This document shows, piece after piece, positions 11,001 to 21,800 of a stretch of 64,000 nt of DNA (within the stretch, counting starts at the first letter, position 1; every line of letters starts with the position of its first letter). The translations under genes and the position numbers were made by a program. This stretch comes from Micrasema longulum. Taxonomy: Eukaryota; Arthropoda; Insecta; Trichoptera; Brachycentridae. The stretch is taken from assembly GCA_022494885.1 (NCBI GenBank), contig JAGVSM010004889.1, forward strand, positions 1 to 64,000, written 5' to 3'. The notes beneath the pieces were generated by a model that saw only the letters and a list, made by a program, of their open reading frames with translations, was not told the DNA's origin and did no database searches.

Positions 11001-14000
11001 TCCGGACGATGGGAGACCGGTTTACTGTGGGCGAAAGACGGAGATTCTTTGCCCTGCAACCGGCAAGCAGCCATGAAGCGGCTGCACTCCCTGGAAAATA
11101 AACTACGGAAGGATCCGATACTGGCGATCGCATATCGCGCCAAGATGGCGGACTACATTGAAAAGGGATACGCCGTCAAACTAAGCCGCGAGGAGGTAGA
11201 CGCCCACCATTCGCGCAAATGGTACCTGCCCCACTTCGCGGTGACAAACCCCAACAAGCCTGGCAAGATAAGGGTCGTGTTCGACGCCGCCGCCCAGTTC
11301 CAGAGGACGGCGTTGAACGACCATCTACTGACGGGACCTGACCTGCTTTCATCCCTCCTCGGAAACGTGATCCGCTTCAGAGAGGGACGAGTAGCCATCG
11401 CGGCCGACATACGGGAGATGTTCCTGCGGATAAGAATCCGGGAAGCCGACCAGCAATCGCAGCGGTTCCTATGGCGGACGCAGGACGGGCAGGAGCCCGA
11501 CACGTTTGTCTTCGCGTCCATGATGTTTGGAGCGAAGTGCTCACCCAGCAGCGCGCAATTCGTGCGAAACACAGTCGCACGAGCACACGCGAAAGAATTT
11601 CCCGCCGCAGCAGAGGCGATCGAGCACAATATGTACATGGATGACTACCTAGACGCCACAGACAGCGAAGAAACAGCTGCAAGCCTGGTACGAGATGTTA
11701 CCCTCGTACTCGGCAATGGCGGGTTCCGGCTCACCGGGTGGGCTTCAAACAAACCAGATGTCCTGGAAGAAGTAAAGGCCGACGACCGGGCCAATACAGC
11801 AGTCACCATAGGGGAAGAAGTAATGACGGAGCGGGTCCTCGGGATCGTATGGGATCCCAAGAGCGACCTATTTATATTTCGGCACGGAGCCGAAAGTGCA
11901 GCCATCCCGGAGCGACCCACCAAGCGCGGCATGTTGAGCGCCGCCATGAGTATCTTCGACCCAGTAGGCTTCATTGCGTGCCTCACGATACGGGCGAAGA
12001 TATTGCTGCAAGCCATCTGGAGGACAAACACAGGTTGGGACCAACCGCTGCAACCGGACCACGCCGAAAAGTGGTTGGAATGGCGCGACCTGCTGGCAGC
12101 GAACGGCTGTACAATACCGAGATGCTCGCTGCAAGGGCAGAAAGAACCCGTGACACTGCACGTGTTCTGCGACGCGTCAGAGCAGGCATGCTGCACAGTG
12201 GCATACTTTGTGGGGGCCGATACCACAAGTTTCGCAATGGCGAAGTGCAAGGTGGCCCCCCTAAAGCCTCTGTCAGTGCCTAGACTAGAACTCCAGGCAG
12301 CGCTACTAGCGGCAAGGATGGCCGCCACCATAAAAAAAGAGAGTCGAGCTCTCATCACCCAAACCGTGTTCTGGACGGACTCGAGCACGGTCCTGTGTTG
12401 GCTGCGAACCGACCCACTGCGGTACAGCACGTTCGTCGCAAACAGGCTGGGCGAGATTGACGAGCTCACAGACGTACGGGACTGGAAATGGGTCCCCACC
12501 AAGGACAACCCAGCCGACATAGGGACCCGCGACAAGGGCCCACCCGACCTTGCGAGGTCGGGACTATGGTTCGGAGGCCCCGGCTTCCTGAGAAAAGGGG
12601 AAGCCGACTGGCCGAAAGAGAAGAAGTTACTACAACAACCGGACGAGAAGACGCTGGAGCGGAAACAACCCCGCCACTTCGTGGGCCACATCAGACGGAC
12701 GGAGGCCCTACCCCAGGTGCAGCGCTTCTCGTCGTGGACCCGACTCGTCAGGGCGACGGCATGGGTGCTGCGATTCATCGCACGATGCCGCCGCCACGAG
12801 TCCCTGCCGTCCCCAGGGGGGACCTTTGAACTTCACGCCTCAGAAACACGGGCCGCAGAAATCATGCTGCTGAAGCGGTCCCAGGAGACGGCTTTCGGAG
12901 AAGAGCTGGAGCTCCTGAGACGAAAGGCGCCTATCCCGCCGCACAGCCGCCTCCATGCAGCGGCACCCTTCTTAGACGAAGAGGGAGTCATCCGGATGGG
13001 AACGCGCATCCAAGCGGCACAGAGCTTCGCAGAGGACTGCAGCGCGCCGCCTATCATGGACGGGACCTGCCCATACACCCGGCTGCTGATCACGCACAGC
13101 CACCGGAAGGGTGGCCACCCGGGAGTCGAGAGGACGATCGCCGACCTGAGAGCCAGCTACCTCATCCTGCGACTCCGCGGGGCTGTGAGGAAGATAACAC
13201 GATGGTGCCCGCTGTGTAAAATGCTGCGCAGCCGGCCCCAACCCCCGCTGATGGGGCAACTGCCTGAGGCCCGACTGGCCTTCAGGACGCCGCCGTTCAC
13301 GCACTGCGGGCTTGACTTCTTCGGACCGATGATGATCACCAACGGCCGAAGAAAAGAAAAGCGCTATGGGGCACTGTTCACCTGCCTCACCACACGCGCG
13401 ATCCACCTGGAGCTAGCGTCGTCCCTCGAAAGCGACTCCGCCATAATGGCCATAAGAAGGATGGCCGCCCGCAGAGGCTGCCCACACACGTTATACTCGG
13501 ACAACGCTACCAACTTCAGGGGAGCGGACAAAGAGCTGAAACAGGCCGTAGACGAGCTCCTGGCGGACCCCAGAATGCTCGCCGAACTTACAGTTCGCAA
13601 AATTGAGTGGAAATTCATTCCGCCCTCATCACCTCATATGGGGGGAGCGTGGGAAAGACTCGTGAGATCTGTAAAACGAGCCCTCCACGCAACCCTCAAC
13701 GAGCAGGCTCCAAGAGAGGAGACCCTCAAAACCATATTGGCTGAAGCAGAGTACACCGTGAACAATCACCCGCTCACGCATGTGTCAACCAAGCCCAACG
13801 ACGAAGCACCGCTGACCCCGAACCACTTCTTGCTCGGGTCAGCCAACACACAGCCAACTCTGGCATATTATAACAAAAGGGAAGAAGGGGCCTGCCTTCA
13901 TAAGCAATGGAGGATCGCCCAGAAAATGGCCGACATGTTTTGGCGCCGATGGCTGAGGGAGTATCTTCCCACCTTGGCGCACAGGAAGAAATGGCGCGAG

Positions 14001-14231
14001 CCCGCGCCTCCAATACAGGTCGGGGACCTCGCGCTCATCATGGACCCAAATCTGCCGCGGAATTCTTGGCCTCGCGGCAGAGTCACCCGTGCAGAACCAG
14101 CAGCTGACGGACAAGTACGAGTCGTCGAGGTGCGGACCACCAACGGCACCTACACCAGACCAGCGGTGAAGATCGCCGTACTAATGAAGGAAGAGGAACA
14201 ACGCGCCCAGCAGGAAAATAGTACAGACTAG
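8100..14231 (+). CDS. BEL/Pao Gag-Pol polyprotein, intact
   Basis: This is one frame of 2043 residues. The first ATG is at 8100; a GTG at 8070 is also in frame, and a TAA at 8055 closes the frame upstream. Order along the protein: an Ala/Arg/Asp-rich Gag with six imperfect repeats (about 168-420); a DUF1759-type Gag region (about 477-640); Cys/His knuckles (about 678-743, CPFC and CYGC clusters); an aspartic protease with a DEGS site (about 785); reverse transcriptase with YMDD (about 1177); RNase H starting HVFCDAS (about 1353); integrase with an HHCC-type head (about 1667-1710) and a DDE core holding DNATNF (about 1800) and GGAWERLV (about 1847); and a DUF5641-like tail (to about 2017). All catalytic blocks look present with no stop or frameshift. 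It ends 14 bp before the right LTR. The DEGS form is common in this superfamily as far as I know. It probably encodes a functional element. Confidence 0.95.
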   Translation: MPVNRSPVSTRSGTRRDAGTEHEEELQEPQPGSVRAHQEEPQPGPSHDCQEEPHQGLLEEQKDSDEGSAPSERSISSATFRRQMEEREAHHERQVSSLNEIIAALKAANAREDARRDMATPLTPTIERDLTSHGTSEPAHKPLPLTSDASRTDAALSTREAAAARHAARYAADPEDTGAAYIQQPSHYDSSRARDGAAWKRPVTDAEAAFSTREAAAARHTTRYAADPEDTGAAYIHPPSHYDSGRVRDGAAWKRPVADTEAAFRAREAATARYAADPEDTGAAYTLPPSHYDSGRVRDGVPRRHPVAEADSRTKEAANTRYAADPEDTGAAYTVPPSHYDSGRVRDGVPRRHPVAETDSRMKEPANTRYAAEPAYAGATNAHLQGRYNERHRDNEAPPAHSRREDADVRYAAGPGEPVAARTIPLGGYEFRDPVSAWVQEGLPTEYMPPGATGEPVTKYRQPPEWHTFMARQTGARDLPQFSGDPLEWRIFKAQFDQSTQMCSLTNAENILRLQRALTGRAKATVSSLLVDPRNVPDIVKMLEAAFGHPEIVVDRVLERIRKLPKLADNASLEALTDYAVAIRNVVSTVEGLDGSHLSSPKLLSEMTQKLPRVERMMWIMSRADTVRKATPRDLALWLARLTGAIPNAGCIGISTEPARVEKRRTQERHVFLTQDKKCPFCDMSGHAFGQCRKFLRKTVEERWTIVRAKFVCYGCLEPGHKTTTCEAAKCDECHGRHHRSLHRERVDSTPNEQVLLTRRTEVPVTFKVVPVTLKGPRGSMEIHALLDEGSSVTLLEEDVARAVGATGACEELRLIGASGNTDTLQSQRVSVILVKGNKEFGVQAQTVRVMDLPHRNRKSTKTHGPGIKPKMLIGLDYATLMVSTGPPVLQEDGRLTIETALGAVTYGGAVHPAFELPPDGQGERDLAELVKKSFAVDSLGVTTLERCRAADVRAAELMSSSTTQLPSGRWETGLLWAKDGDSLPCNRQAAMKRLHSLENKLRKDPILAIAYRAKMADYIEKGYAVKLSREEVDAHHSRKWYLPHFAVTNPNKPGKIRVVFDAAAQFQRTALNDHLLTGPDLLSSLLGNVIRFREGRVAIAADIREMFLRIRIREADQQSQRFLWRTQDGQEPDTFVFASMMFGAKCSPSSAQFVRNTVARAHAKEFPAAAEAIEHNMYMDDYLDATDSEETAASLVRDVTLVLGNGGFRLTGWASNKPDVLEEVKADDRANTAVTIGEEVMTERVLGIVWDPKSDLFIFRHGAESAAIPERPTKRGMLSAAMSIFDPVGFIACLTIRAKILLQAIWRTNTGWDQPLQPDHAEKWLEWRDLLAANGCTIPRCSLQGQKEPVTLHVFCDASEQACCTVAYFVGADTTSFAMAKCKVAPLKPLSVPRLELQAALLAARMAATIKKESRALITQTVFWTDSSTVLCWLRTDPLRYSTFVANRLGEIDELTDVRDWKWVPTKDNPADIGTRDKGPPDLARSGLWFGGPGFLRKGEADWPKEKKLLQQPDEKTLERKQPRHFVGHIRRTEALPQVQRFSSWTRLVRATAWVLRFIARCRRHESLPSPGGTFELHASETRAAEIMLLKRSQETAFGEELELLRRKAPIPPHSRLHAAAPFLDEEGVIRMGTRIQAAQSFAEDCSAPPIMDGTCPYTRLLITHSHRKGGHPGVERTIADLRASYLILRLRGAVRKITRWCPLCKMLRSRPQPPLMGQLPEARLAFRTPPFTHCGLDFFGPMMITNGRRKEKRYGALFTCLTTRAIHLELASSLESDSAIMAIRRMAARRGCPHTLYSDNATNFRGADKELKQAVDELLADPRMLAELTVRKIEWKFIPPSSPHMGGAWERLVRSVKRALHATLNEQAPREETLKTILAEAEYTVNNHPLTHVSTKPNDEAPLTPNHFLLGSANTQPTLAYYNKREEGACLHKQWRIAQKMADMFWRRWLREYLPTLAHRKKWREPAPPIQVGDLALIMDPNLPRNSWPRGRVTRAEPAADGQVRVVEVRTTNGTYTRPAVKIAVLMKEEEQRAQQENSTD
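8604..9345 (+). repeat. Imperfect tandem repeats inside BEL Gag
   Basis: Six copies begin CGCTACGCCGC at about 8604, 8766, 8916, 9060, 9204 and 9327. Spacings are 162, 150, 144, 144 and 123, all multiples of three, so the frame is kept. The encoded core is R-Y-A-A-D-P-E-D-T-G-A-A-Y with a later S-H-Y-D-S. The last two copies are degenerate. Role unknown. Confidence 0.85.
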
Positions 14232-14237
14232 CTGCAC

Positions 14238-14245
14238 GGGGGGAG
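14238..14245 (+). promoter_or_regulatory. Polypurine tract of BEL element
   Basis: GGGGGGAG directly precedes the right LTR (TGTTCC at 14246), the expected place for second-strand priming. Confidence 0.8.
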
Positions 14246-14962
14246 TGTTCCGGACGCGTAAAATCGAATAAATTAAAATAATACATTAATTAGAAAGGAT
14301 CCCCGGTAAATGTATAGAACTGATGGCTGGGCTCTCAATAAAGATAAAATGGTCACTTTCGAGCCTGGCCTCAGTATTACCGGGGAAAAATAGCTAGGTT
14401 AAAATGAATAAAATGTACAAAAATATATTATGTAAATGTCATGTTGCGCGCGTCGCGGCTGCCGACGAAATGGCCCGTACGGGCATTGAGCGCCCGTATT
14501 TACGCCACCTGCGGCCGGCGGCATGTAGCGAGTGGCGGGGAAAGATTACCCCCACCACTCCGAGGCAGCCGGCGCGGGTGGGATGGCCGACTCACGGAGC
14601 CCGACGCGCACCGCTTTATAAGGCGGTCAATTGGAGATATTAAATCAGTTGAGTTCCTAACTCTGAACAGTTCACACGTGTTTTATTCCGTTCTCCGTCC
14701 TGTTCGCCTTCCTGCACTTCGCTCTTCGCTCCGCTCTGCCTGCTGACTGCCTTCGCCTCTCTGCACCACTTGGACCGGGTGGAAAGTCCTTTTCAGGGCT
14801 ATTGAGGTTGACTTGCGGTCGGCGCAGCTGTGCTCCTACCTTCCGACTTTGTCTTTGGCTCTGTCTGGGAGGGCGGCTTCCCACTTACGCCGGGAAGCTT
14901 GACTGCGGCAGACGCGGGTGACGAACCGGCGAAACTTTCATCGTGGTAACGCGTACGTTACA
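14246..14962 (+). repeat. Right LTR of BEL element
   Basis: It is 717 bp and identical to the left LTR except for one base noticed near 14858. The host sequence after it begins AAATGTATAAAATAAAC. Confidence 0.93.
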
Positions 14963-15038
14963 AATGTATAAAATAAACAATAGCCATTTTTGTTTTCATC
15001 ATAATTTACTTCCGATCGATTTGCACATTACTACTCAC

Positions 15039-15369
15039 CTCGCAAGTTGCTGTCTGTGCGACTCTACTTCTATGGAGAGATTTTCGTCCAAATTATCTTT
15101 CCCATACTGATCTAGCAATTCTATATCCCTGCGAAGGTCGACTATATATCCTCTTCCCTGACAGTTCAATGCATTTAGTTCCTCCAATGATTCTCTGCAG
15201 GCGACAATATCCTAAAAAAACAAATAATCATGCTTTAAACATATCCATGGCAGAAAAATAGTCATTAAAAAAACTAATAGATGACCTGTATCAATGCTTT
15301 AACTTGAAGATCATGTTGAACCAAATTCTGACGAATCAATTCAACCGATACCGTATTTTTCTTATTCAT
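15039..15369 (-). CDS. Sec20: Sec20 (BNIP1) SNARE, first two exons only
   Basis: Sec20 is an ER SNARE of the retrograde Golgi-to-ER fusion machinery. Exon 1 is 15369-15286 (ATG, 28 codons) and exon 2 is 15211-15039 (173 bases, ending in phase 2). The junctions are CAG|GTCATC, TTTTAG|GAT and GCGAG|GTGAGT. The protein begins M-N-K-K-N-T and contains H-D-L-Q-V-K-A-L-I-Q-D-I, then L-E-E-L-N and V-E-S-H-R-Q-Q-L, matching the N-terminal helical region of human BNIP1. The SNARE motif and the C-terminal membrane anchor should follow, but I found no such exon down to base 1. The BEL element begins 76 bp beyond exon 2. The gene therefore either has a very long intron, or is broken, or is misassembled here. 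It is head to head with DONSON. Confidence 0.8.
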
Positions 15370-15829
15370 TTTCACAAAGAGTTTGCAGCAACGTTTTCTT
15401 ATTTCTTTTTGTCAGAATATTTATTCAATATAATTCATACGTCAACAAAAATAAATTCGACAACGAAATCGCTGACATTTCAACTCTCCTGACGACCATC
15501 TTTTGACACTAGTGTGACAGCTCACAGAAATGTAGCAAACATATAAAATATATTTTTCACATAATCGAATATAAAAAATATTTTTTGCTACTGGTAATTA
15601 TTAGTTTGACGGATAAAAAAGTTGCAGCTGTTCAAGTTTTAAAATTTGGTCATTGTTTGTAATTTGTAAGCATTTGGCCTTTTCGTATGAGCGATTTGGT
15701 TAAGTAAATTAATGTTTTGTGTGTAAATCTTGAATGTTATTTCGACATTTAAATTAATGTAATTTAAAACTTTTGTTAGTTAATCTGTGTATCTATTTTC
15801 ATCTGCGAGTTGGTAAACAGCATACGAAA
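15370..15829. promoter_or_regulatory. Shared promoter region, Sec20 and DONSON
   Basis: The two start codons are 460 bp apart and divergent, so both 5' UTRs and core promoters must lie here unless upstream non-coding exons exist. The sequence is AT-rich, and no obvious TATA box is well placed for either gene. Confidence 0.55.
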
Positions 15830-18800
15830 ATGACGGAAAATGCTGATACTCAATTATTAGTTAGCTCTCCTATTTGGAAGAAACCTGATGAAGTTATGCA
15901 ATTGCATAGGTTAAAACGAAAGAAGAAAGCCTTGCAGGTAAATTACCAACAAAATAAATTAAATTATTTATTACCTGTATGCTTCTTTGCATTGAACACG
16001 TTTTTTTGAACGCTTTTTTTGTTATATTATTATGTTTTTTACGTTGATTTATCAATCTTATTCTTTTTTAGGAACGAATGAAACAATCTTCAACTCAAAT
16101 TTTCCCAGAAACTAAAACACTTGAAAATAAAGATTCAATCAATTTTAGTAGATTGTTGGGTGGAGATAAACGAAAAAATCCATTTTCAAAGTAAGTTTCC
16201 TTCTACTACCATCACGCCATTTCCTCATACGGGTAGGCAGAGAGAATGGACTGCCACACACGTCTATCCTGGCATATATTCCTAACTTCTTCCACATTCA
16301 TACATCTTGTCATTCATGCCCTTCGGTTCCGTCTGCTTTTGACATGACCAGACTTATGATTTTGGTTTATCTGATAATGCAACATCTTCCTTGGTCGTCC
16401 TCGTCTTTAGTTACCGTTCATTTTCGCCATATATACTTGTTTTACCATTCTTTCCATGACCAAACCATCTCAGAGACCCTTTCTGAATATTATCAATTAT
16501 ACTTGACTCGCCTGATTTCATCATTCGTAACCCTGTCATACATTGATTTCCCACACATTTATCTAAGAGATCGCATTTCAACTGCATTCACTCGGCTTTC
16601 ATCTTTCCTCTGCCAGTTGCATGTTTTACTTCTATACATAAGTGTTGGGACTAAAACTCCATTGTGCACTGCCAGTTTAGCTTCGATTGACATTTTTATT
16701 AGCAATTACTGTGCTTAGTGTGCCGTTCATTTTGCTGCCTGCATTCACTCTCCTGTCAACATATTTTTCTACTCTTCCATCTCTTGAAAACATGCTTCCC
16801 GGATACACAAATCCTTCTACTTGTTCAAAACATTCATTGTTTACATTTATTATGCAGTCAGTAACCTCACTCCCCCTTCCAAATACCATCACTTTTGACT
16901 TACTTTGGTTCATCGCCAATTCGCTCTCCAGAGACTACATTCTAGAGACTATTATTTGCAAATCCTCGTTGCTGCTTGCTAACAGAACTGCATCATTAGC
17001 ATACAACAAGCAGCTTACTGAAAAATTATCAATTTTTGCTCCCATACCCATACATTCTATCTCTTTCATACAGTTGTCCATGTATAGATTAAACAACCAT
17101 GGTGACATTACACGTCTCTGTTTCATACCTTTTGAGATCGCAAACCAAGATGTAAATTCCCCATTGACTCTTACAGATGCTGAACTCTCCTCATAGAGAG
17201 ATGATGAGAGATGAAGTTTCCTTAAAAAATAAATATATTTGTTTACCTTGATAATTGTTTGAATAACTTTGATTTTAGGAACAATTTAGAACAAGATAAA
17301 AAGAAATTCTGTGATGTAAATGAATGCCATAACACAACGCTTGACGAATCTTCAGACTCAACATTATTTCAACTGCTAGCTTTATCTAATACCAAAATCA
17401 ATGTAGGAAAACAGTTGAACAATGATGAAAAATTATCAACGTTTACAAATCTTTTGAACAAAATTACCAAAGAACGAAATGACACAGAATTAGTAAGTCC
17501 TCTTGATATATTATTTTTTATTACTAATACTTTTTATTTTTATTGAGGGTCAATATTATTTTCTTTATAAAGTCAATTAAGTTTAAACAAATTGTTTTCA
17601 TTTAGCTGCTGAAGGGTAAAAAAGTACTTTTGGCCACATCAAATGTTCTGCTAACTTTAAGATATATGTAATAATGCTGATGATATTTATGTGATGCTGG
17701 TTTTTGTGATGTGAGACAGGACAGGAATGGTGCCCCAGCCTTCCGCCAGCTGACTCAGTCAGTTAATTGAGACAAAAAAGGAAAAAAGGTTCATCAACAA
17801 AAGAGGAAATTGGAATATAAAGAGTTGAAGCTCACAATATACAAAAATATTGAACTAAAGCCTTATTATGAAGTAACGGTCGTATCAGTAGTCATTTTTA
17901 CTGGTTAAATGTAGATATAAAAATGTATATTGAAAGTTTATATTAGTTTTCAATAATGTTCAGACCTGACTCAAAAAAATAGCTACGAAAAATAGCTAAT
18001 AGTACGAAGGATAAAATAGATTTCAATTTGACTATTATTAACATCTTCATTTATCTTTTAAATGTCATTTTCACTTTTCATAAAAGTGGCATATTTAAAT
18101 GATCCGATATTGTTATTATTAATTGTACTAATACAAATAAACACCTATTGCAGATATAGTTTGTAAAATATTATCAATTAGGGAAATTGTGGCCGAGTAG
18201 TAGTTACCAGTTCACCAAATTCAAAATTAATATGTTTTACAATAAGTATTCCTTAGCTCCCACGGTGTAATGGCTAAGACACTTGCCTCATGTACAGAGA
18301 TTCCGGGTTCAGTTACAGTTTTAAAAAATTGCGCTGGTTATTCACTACTGTAATGGAGCCTCTTGACCTGTTGTGAAGCAAAAAAAGACACTCAGTCTTA
18401 GAGTAATAATACACCACCCGCCAATAGAGTCGATCATATGGACAAAATCCATTCTACGATTATCAACTACGAAGTTAGCTACAGGTTACAGCAATACAAC
18501 GGACCATGTGTACTCAGTTAGAGAATAGCTAGTGAATCAACCAAAACCATCCCTTACACGTTTGTTGTTAAACTAAAAACTAAACCAAATTTTTTTAACA
18601 CTTGTTCTATGCAAAAGAGTTAAAGGGCTTCTTTTTAAGCGAGAGTGAATTATTACTAAGCGCTCAGTAGTCTTCAAAAATATCTGATAATAAGGAAAGT
18701 GGCCACATATAAACATTAGGACTTCGTAAGCACTGTAAATGCCTAAACTTCCACTTCTCCATCTCGGTCGGAATATCTAGCAATCTTTGATAACTCTTTG

Positions 18801-21800
18801 ATTGAACCAAACCATCTAAGAAAAGTGTTTTCAGGGGTTTCCTAGTAGGTGAAATAATTCAGTAGAAAGTCAACTACATATATGAATGTATATGTTTTAG
18901 CTATTTTACTTTACAAAAACCAAAGTTGAAAGCCCCCTCAATTCAACTGGTTTTGTGGCATCTTTAAATCTGCAATGGCAAAACAACTTTTAAGATGTAA
19001 TGAACGAATAATAAAAAATATTCTTTGTTCTTATAAAAAAAATCATTTACTGGTTTCAACGGCCCTATCACCGTCAGTACACCTAAGTATATATATAATA
19101 GACAAAAATTGACAGATTGAAGAGTTGAATAAATATGGATGCTGGGGCATAGATAATATGACCGACGCAGTATGTGTATATTGATCAATTAAACCAGCGA
19201 ATTGTAGCTCTTATGATCTCCTAATGGCTTGATTTCCATATTCCCTCCTCAAAAATGATTCTCTCTCTATTTCTGTATTAATTATAATAACTCTTGTTTT
19301 GTACAAATTCTCTACTTAAGCTAAGCTCTTTTTATAGTTAGCTTCAAAGAGAAATCTCATTTCAAGTTCTAAATTTTTTTTGTGTTTGCTTATTGAATTT
19401 GGTAAAAACTTACGCAAATTTATATTTCTAGGAGCTTCCAACTATAGCCGGCAAGAAAAGTATCCCCATAGACTGGTCACTCAAGACCAAAGTCCGCTTT
19501 ATGTCTCCCAGGCCTTTTGCATGGAATCAAAAGTTAAAAGCGAGTGAAGAAGCCTCTGGCATTACTGGGTAAATATCATAAGCACGGCATTGGCTATGGA
19601 TTATATTTCTGTAATAATGTCTGTTGGCTTTCTCACCGTAAAGCAACAAATAAAATATAACTGCAATTTTCATTCATAGGATGAGGACACAATGTAGTCC
19701 TGGTCCCGACTCCGATGAATGGGAGCGAAGTACGGTCTTGGCAAAACAGTGGTGAAAGTAGGCTGATTGCTGTCGATATGCGATCTCAGGCGAATGTGTG
19801 ATAAAACTATGTATGATAGATACAAAAATGTCGATATCGGTACATTATGTAAGGCTGAGATAGGCATTATCGTCAAAATCAAGATGGAGCTTTGCGTTGG
19901 TTTGGACATGTAGAGCGAATGGACGGCGAAACAACAGCTAAAAATATTTACAATGCAAATGTTGATGGATGCAGAAATAGAGGAAAACCGAGAAAGACAT
20001 GGCATGACCAAATCCAACAAATACTTGAAGACGGACATGTCAAAAGTCGGAATAATCGGCGTGCGTGCATGAGAAGATGTATGAATGTAGAAGAAGCGAG
20101 ATATATATGCAAAGATAGAGTAACGTGGCGTTCTATTCTCTCTGCTTTTTTTTATATATTTTTTTTTATATGTATGAATGTAGAAGAAGCGAGATATATA
20201 TGCAAAGATAGAGTAACGTGGCGTTCTATTCTCTCTGCTTACCCTTACGGAAAACGGCGTAATGGTTTGTTGCTGTTAGATAATAAATATGTAACCAGAT
20301 ATAAGACTACCAACGAGGAGGAAAACGGAGTTTCAAAACTCTTTACATAGTTACTCAGTTACCCGAAGAAATAGAAAGCTTTAAAATAATTAAATTTTTA
20401 TAACATATTTTTTAAAATATTAAATATGATATTATTTTTTTTATTTTTATATTGGTTGTCAAGATCTTATGAACTATTTAGTTAGTTTTTATAAAGCATA
20501 AATAAATATATCAAATGCACCTTTTACCAATTAAAATATATTTATATTCCACTTCATCAAATATGATTTACATATATTTCACTTCATCAAATATGATTTT
20601 ACATAAACATTTTTAAGGTGATGCAGACAATTTATGTTCATGTTTTTTTTTTTAATTATGTTAATATTTTTTTTACTTACATAATTAATTGCATCATTAA
20701 TATTTTGAGTATGTTCAAATGTTTGCAGACAAGATCTGGATTTTAGGCCCGAGGAAGCTTGTCGAGAGATGGAAAACTTATTTGAGAAAACAATATAAAA
20801 GTTTTGGCATTTATAGGGCTTTTGAACTGTCATTTGCTAGTCATTCTGCCTTATTTTAAGCATCCGTACTTCTTAAACTCTTCCACATGTTGATTTTTGC
20901 AAAGTAAATGACCTGAAACGTTAATGCATGTGGGTGAGATTCTCATATGGACTACCATTTTTTTTCTGAAGGAAGTTCTCTATCCGTGAATCAATTTATT
21001 TTTTTTTAAAAAGAAGTATTTGTGTTTTTGTGCTTTACCCAAATGTTTCAATTTTTGGCCATTTTCTACGAGTAAATAATTCACTATTAGAAAATGGGAA
21101 TCAAGTTGGGGTAGAGTGGGGTTCGAACCTCAAACCTCGGACCTCTGATTTGTGAGTCCGCAAAACACTAGCCACAGGACCACAACCCATTTCTTAATAA
21201 TATCTGCTGACTGTTTGTAATAATTATAAAAATAATGTTGGTTTAGATTTGTACGTTGCCTGGACACATCAAGTTCTTGCTCGCTGGATACATCACATCA
21301 CGCTCGTTTCCATCAAAACTGTTTATACTGGCAACACCCGAGCCTCCCCTGGCTTAATCTCTTCCCTCGCACTGGTGGCAGAGTCGCCGTCAAAAACTTC
21401 ATTGTGGCCAATGATGAGATAAAGAATGCACTTCACACACAATGGACTGAAAGTTTTAGATCTTTATTCCAAGTATGTTTGTAATTATTGTATGATGTTA
21501 CACATATGTAAAGGATATATATCGGGCCACGATCGCTGAAACACGATAACTGACGGGAGCTATATTTTACTAGAGAACCTCTTTTCTTCTTAATTATTAA
21601 GGAATGTACGTAGAGAACCATGTTTTATCAATAAAAAAATAGTAAAAACACAGTTTGATTCTCAAAGTGTGTTCCTTGTTAATACTGAGGAAGAAGTGTT
21701 CTCCTGTGAAATGTTGTTTTTGTCGGTTATGATGTTTTAGCCATCACGGTTTTCTTTTTTTTTTCAAATCTTTAACTCTTCTCTCATTTTCAATTCACTT

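Larger units (their letters stand above)
7322..14962 (+). mobile_element. Complete BEL/Pao LTR retrotransposon
   Basis: It has two 717-bp direct repeats beginning TG and ending CA, a putative primer-binding site beginning TGG just after the left LTR, one long gag-pol frame, and a purine tract (GGGGGGAG) ending at the right LTR. Only one LTR difference was noticed (GACTCTGTC against GGCTCTGTC, near 7934/14858), so insertion looks recent. It is clearly GC-richer than the flanks. Flanking bases do not match: GGGTGG on the left and AAATGT on the right. No target-site duplication is therefore seen, although BEL insertions normally leave 4-6 bp. It is antisense to Sec20 and ends 76 bp from its exon 2. 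Confidence 0.95.

Noticed and set aside
11645..12778. Minus-strand frame of 377 codons antisense to Pol
   Set aside because: It lies exactly opposite the conserved reverse-transcriptase and RNase H frame and has no motif of its own.
15304..15492. Plus-strand frame of 62 codons upstream of DONSON
   Set aside because: It overlaps Sec20 exon 1 on the other strand, and its peptide has no recognisable domain or splice context.
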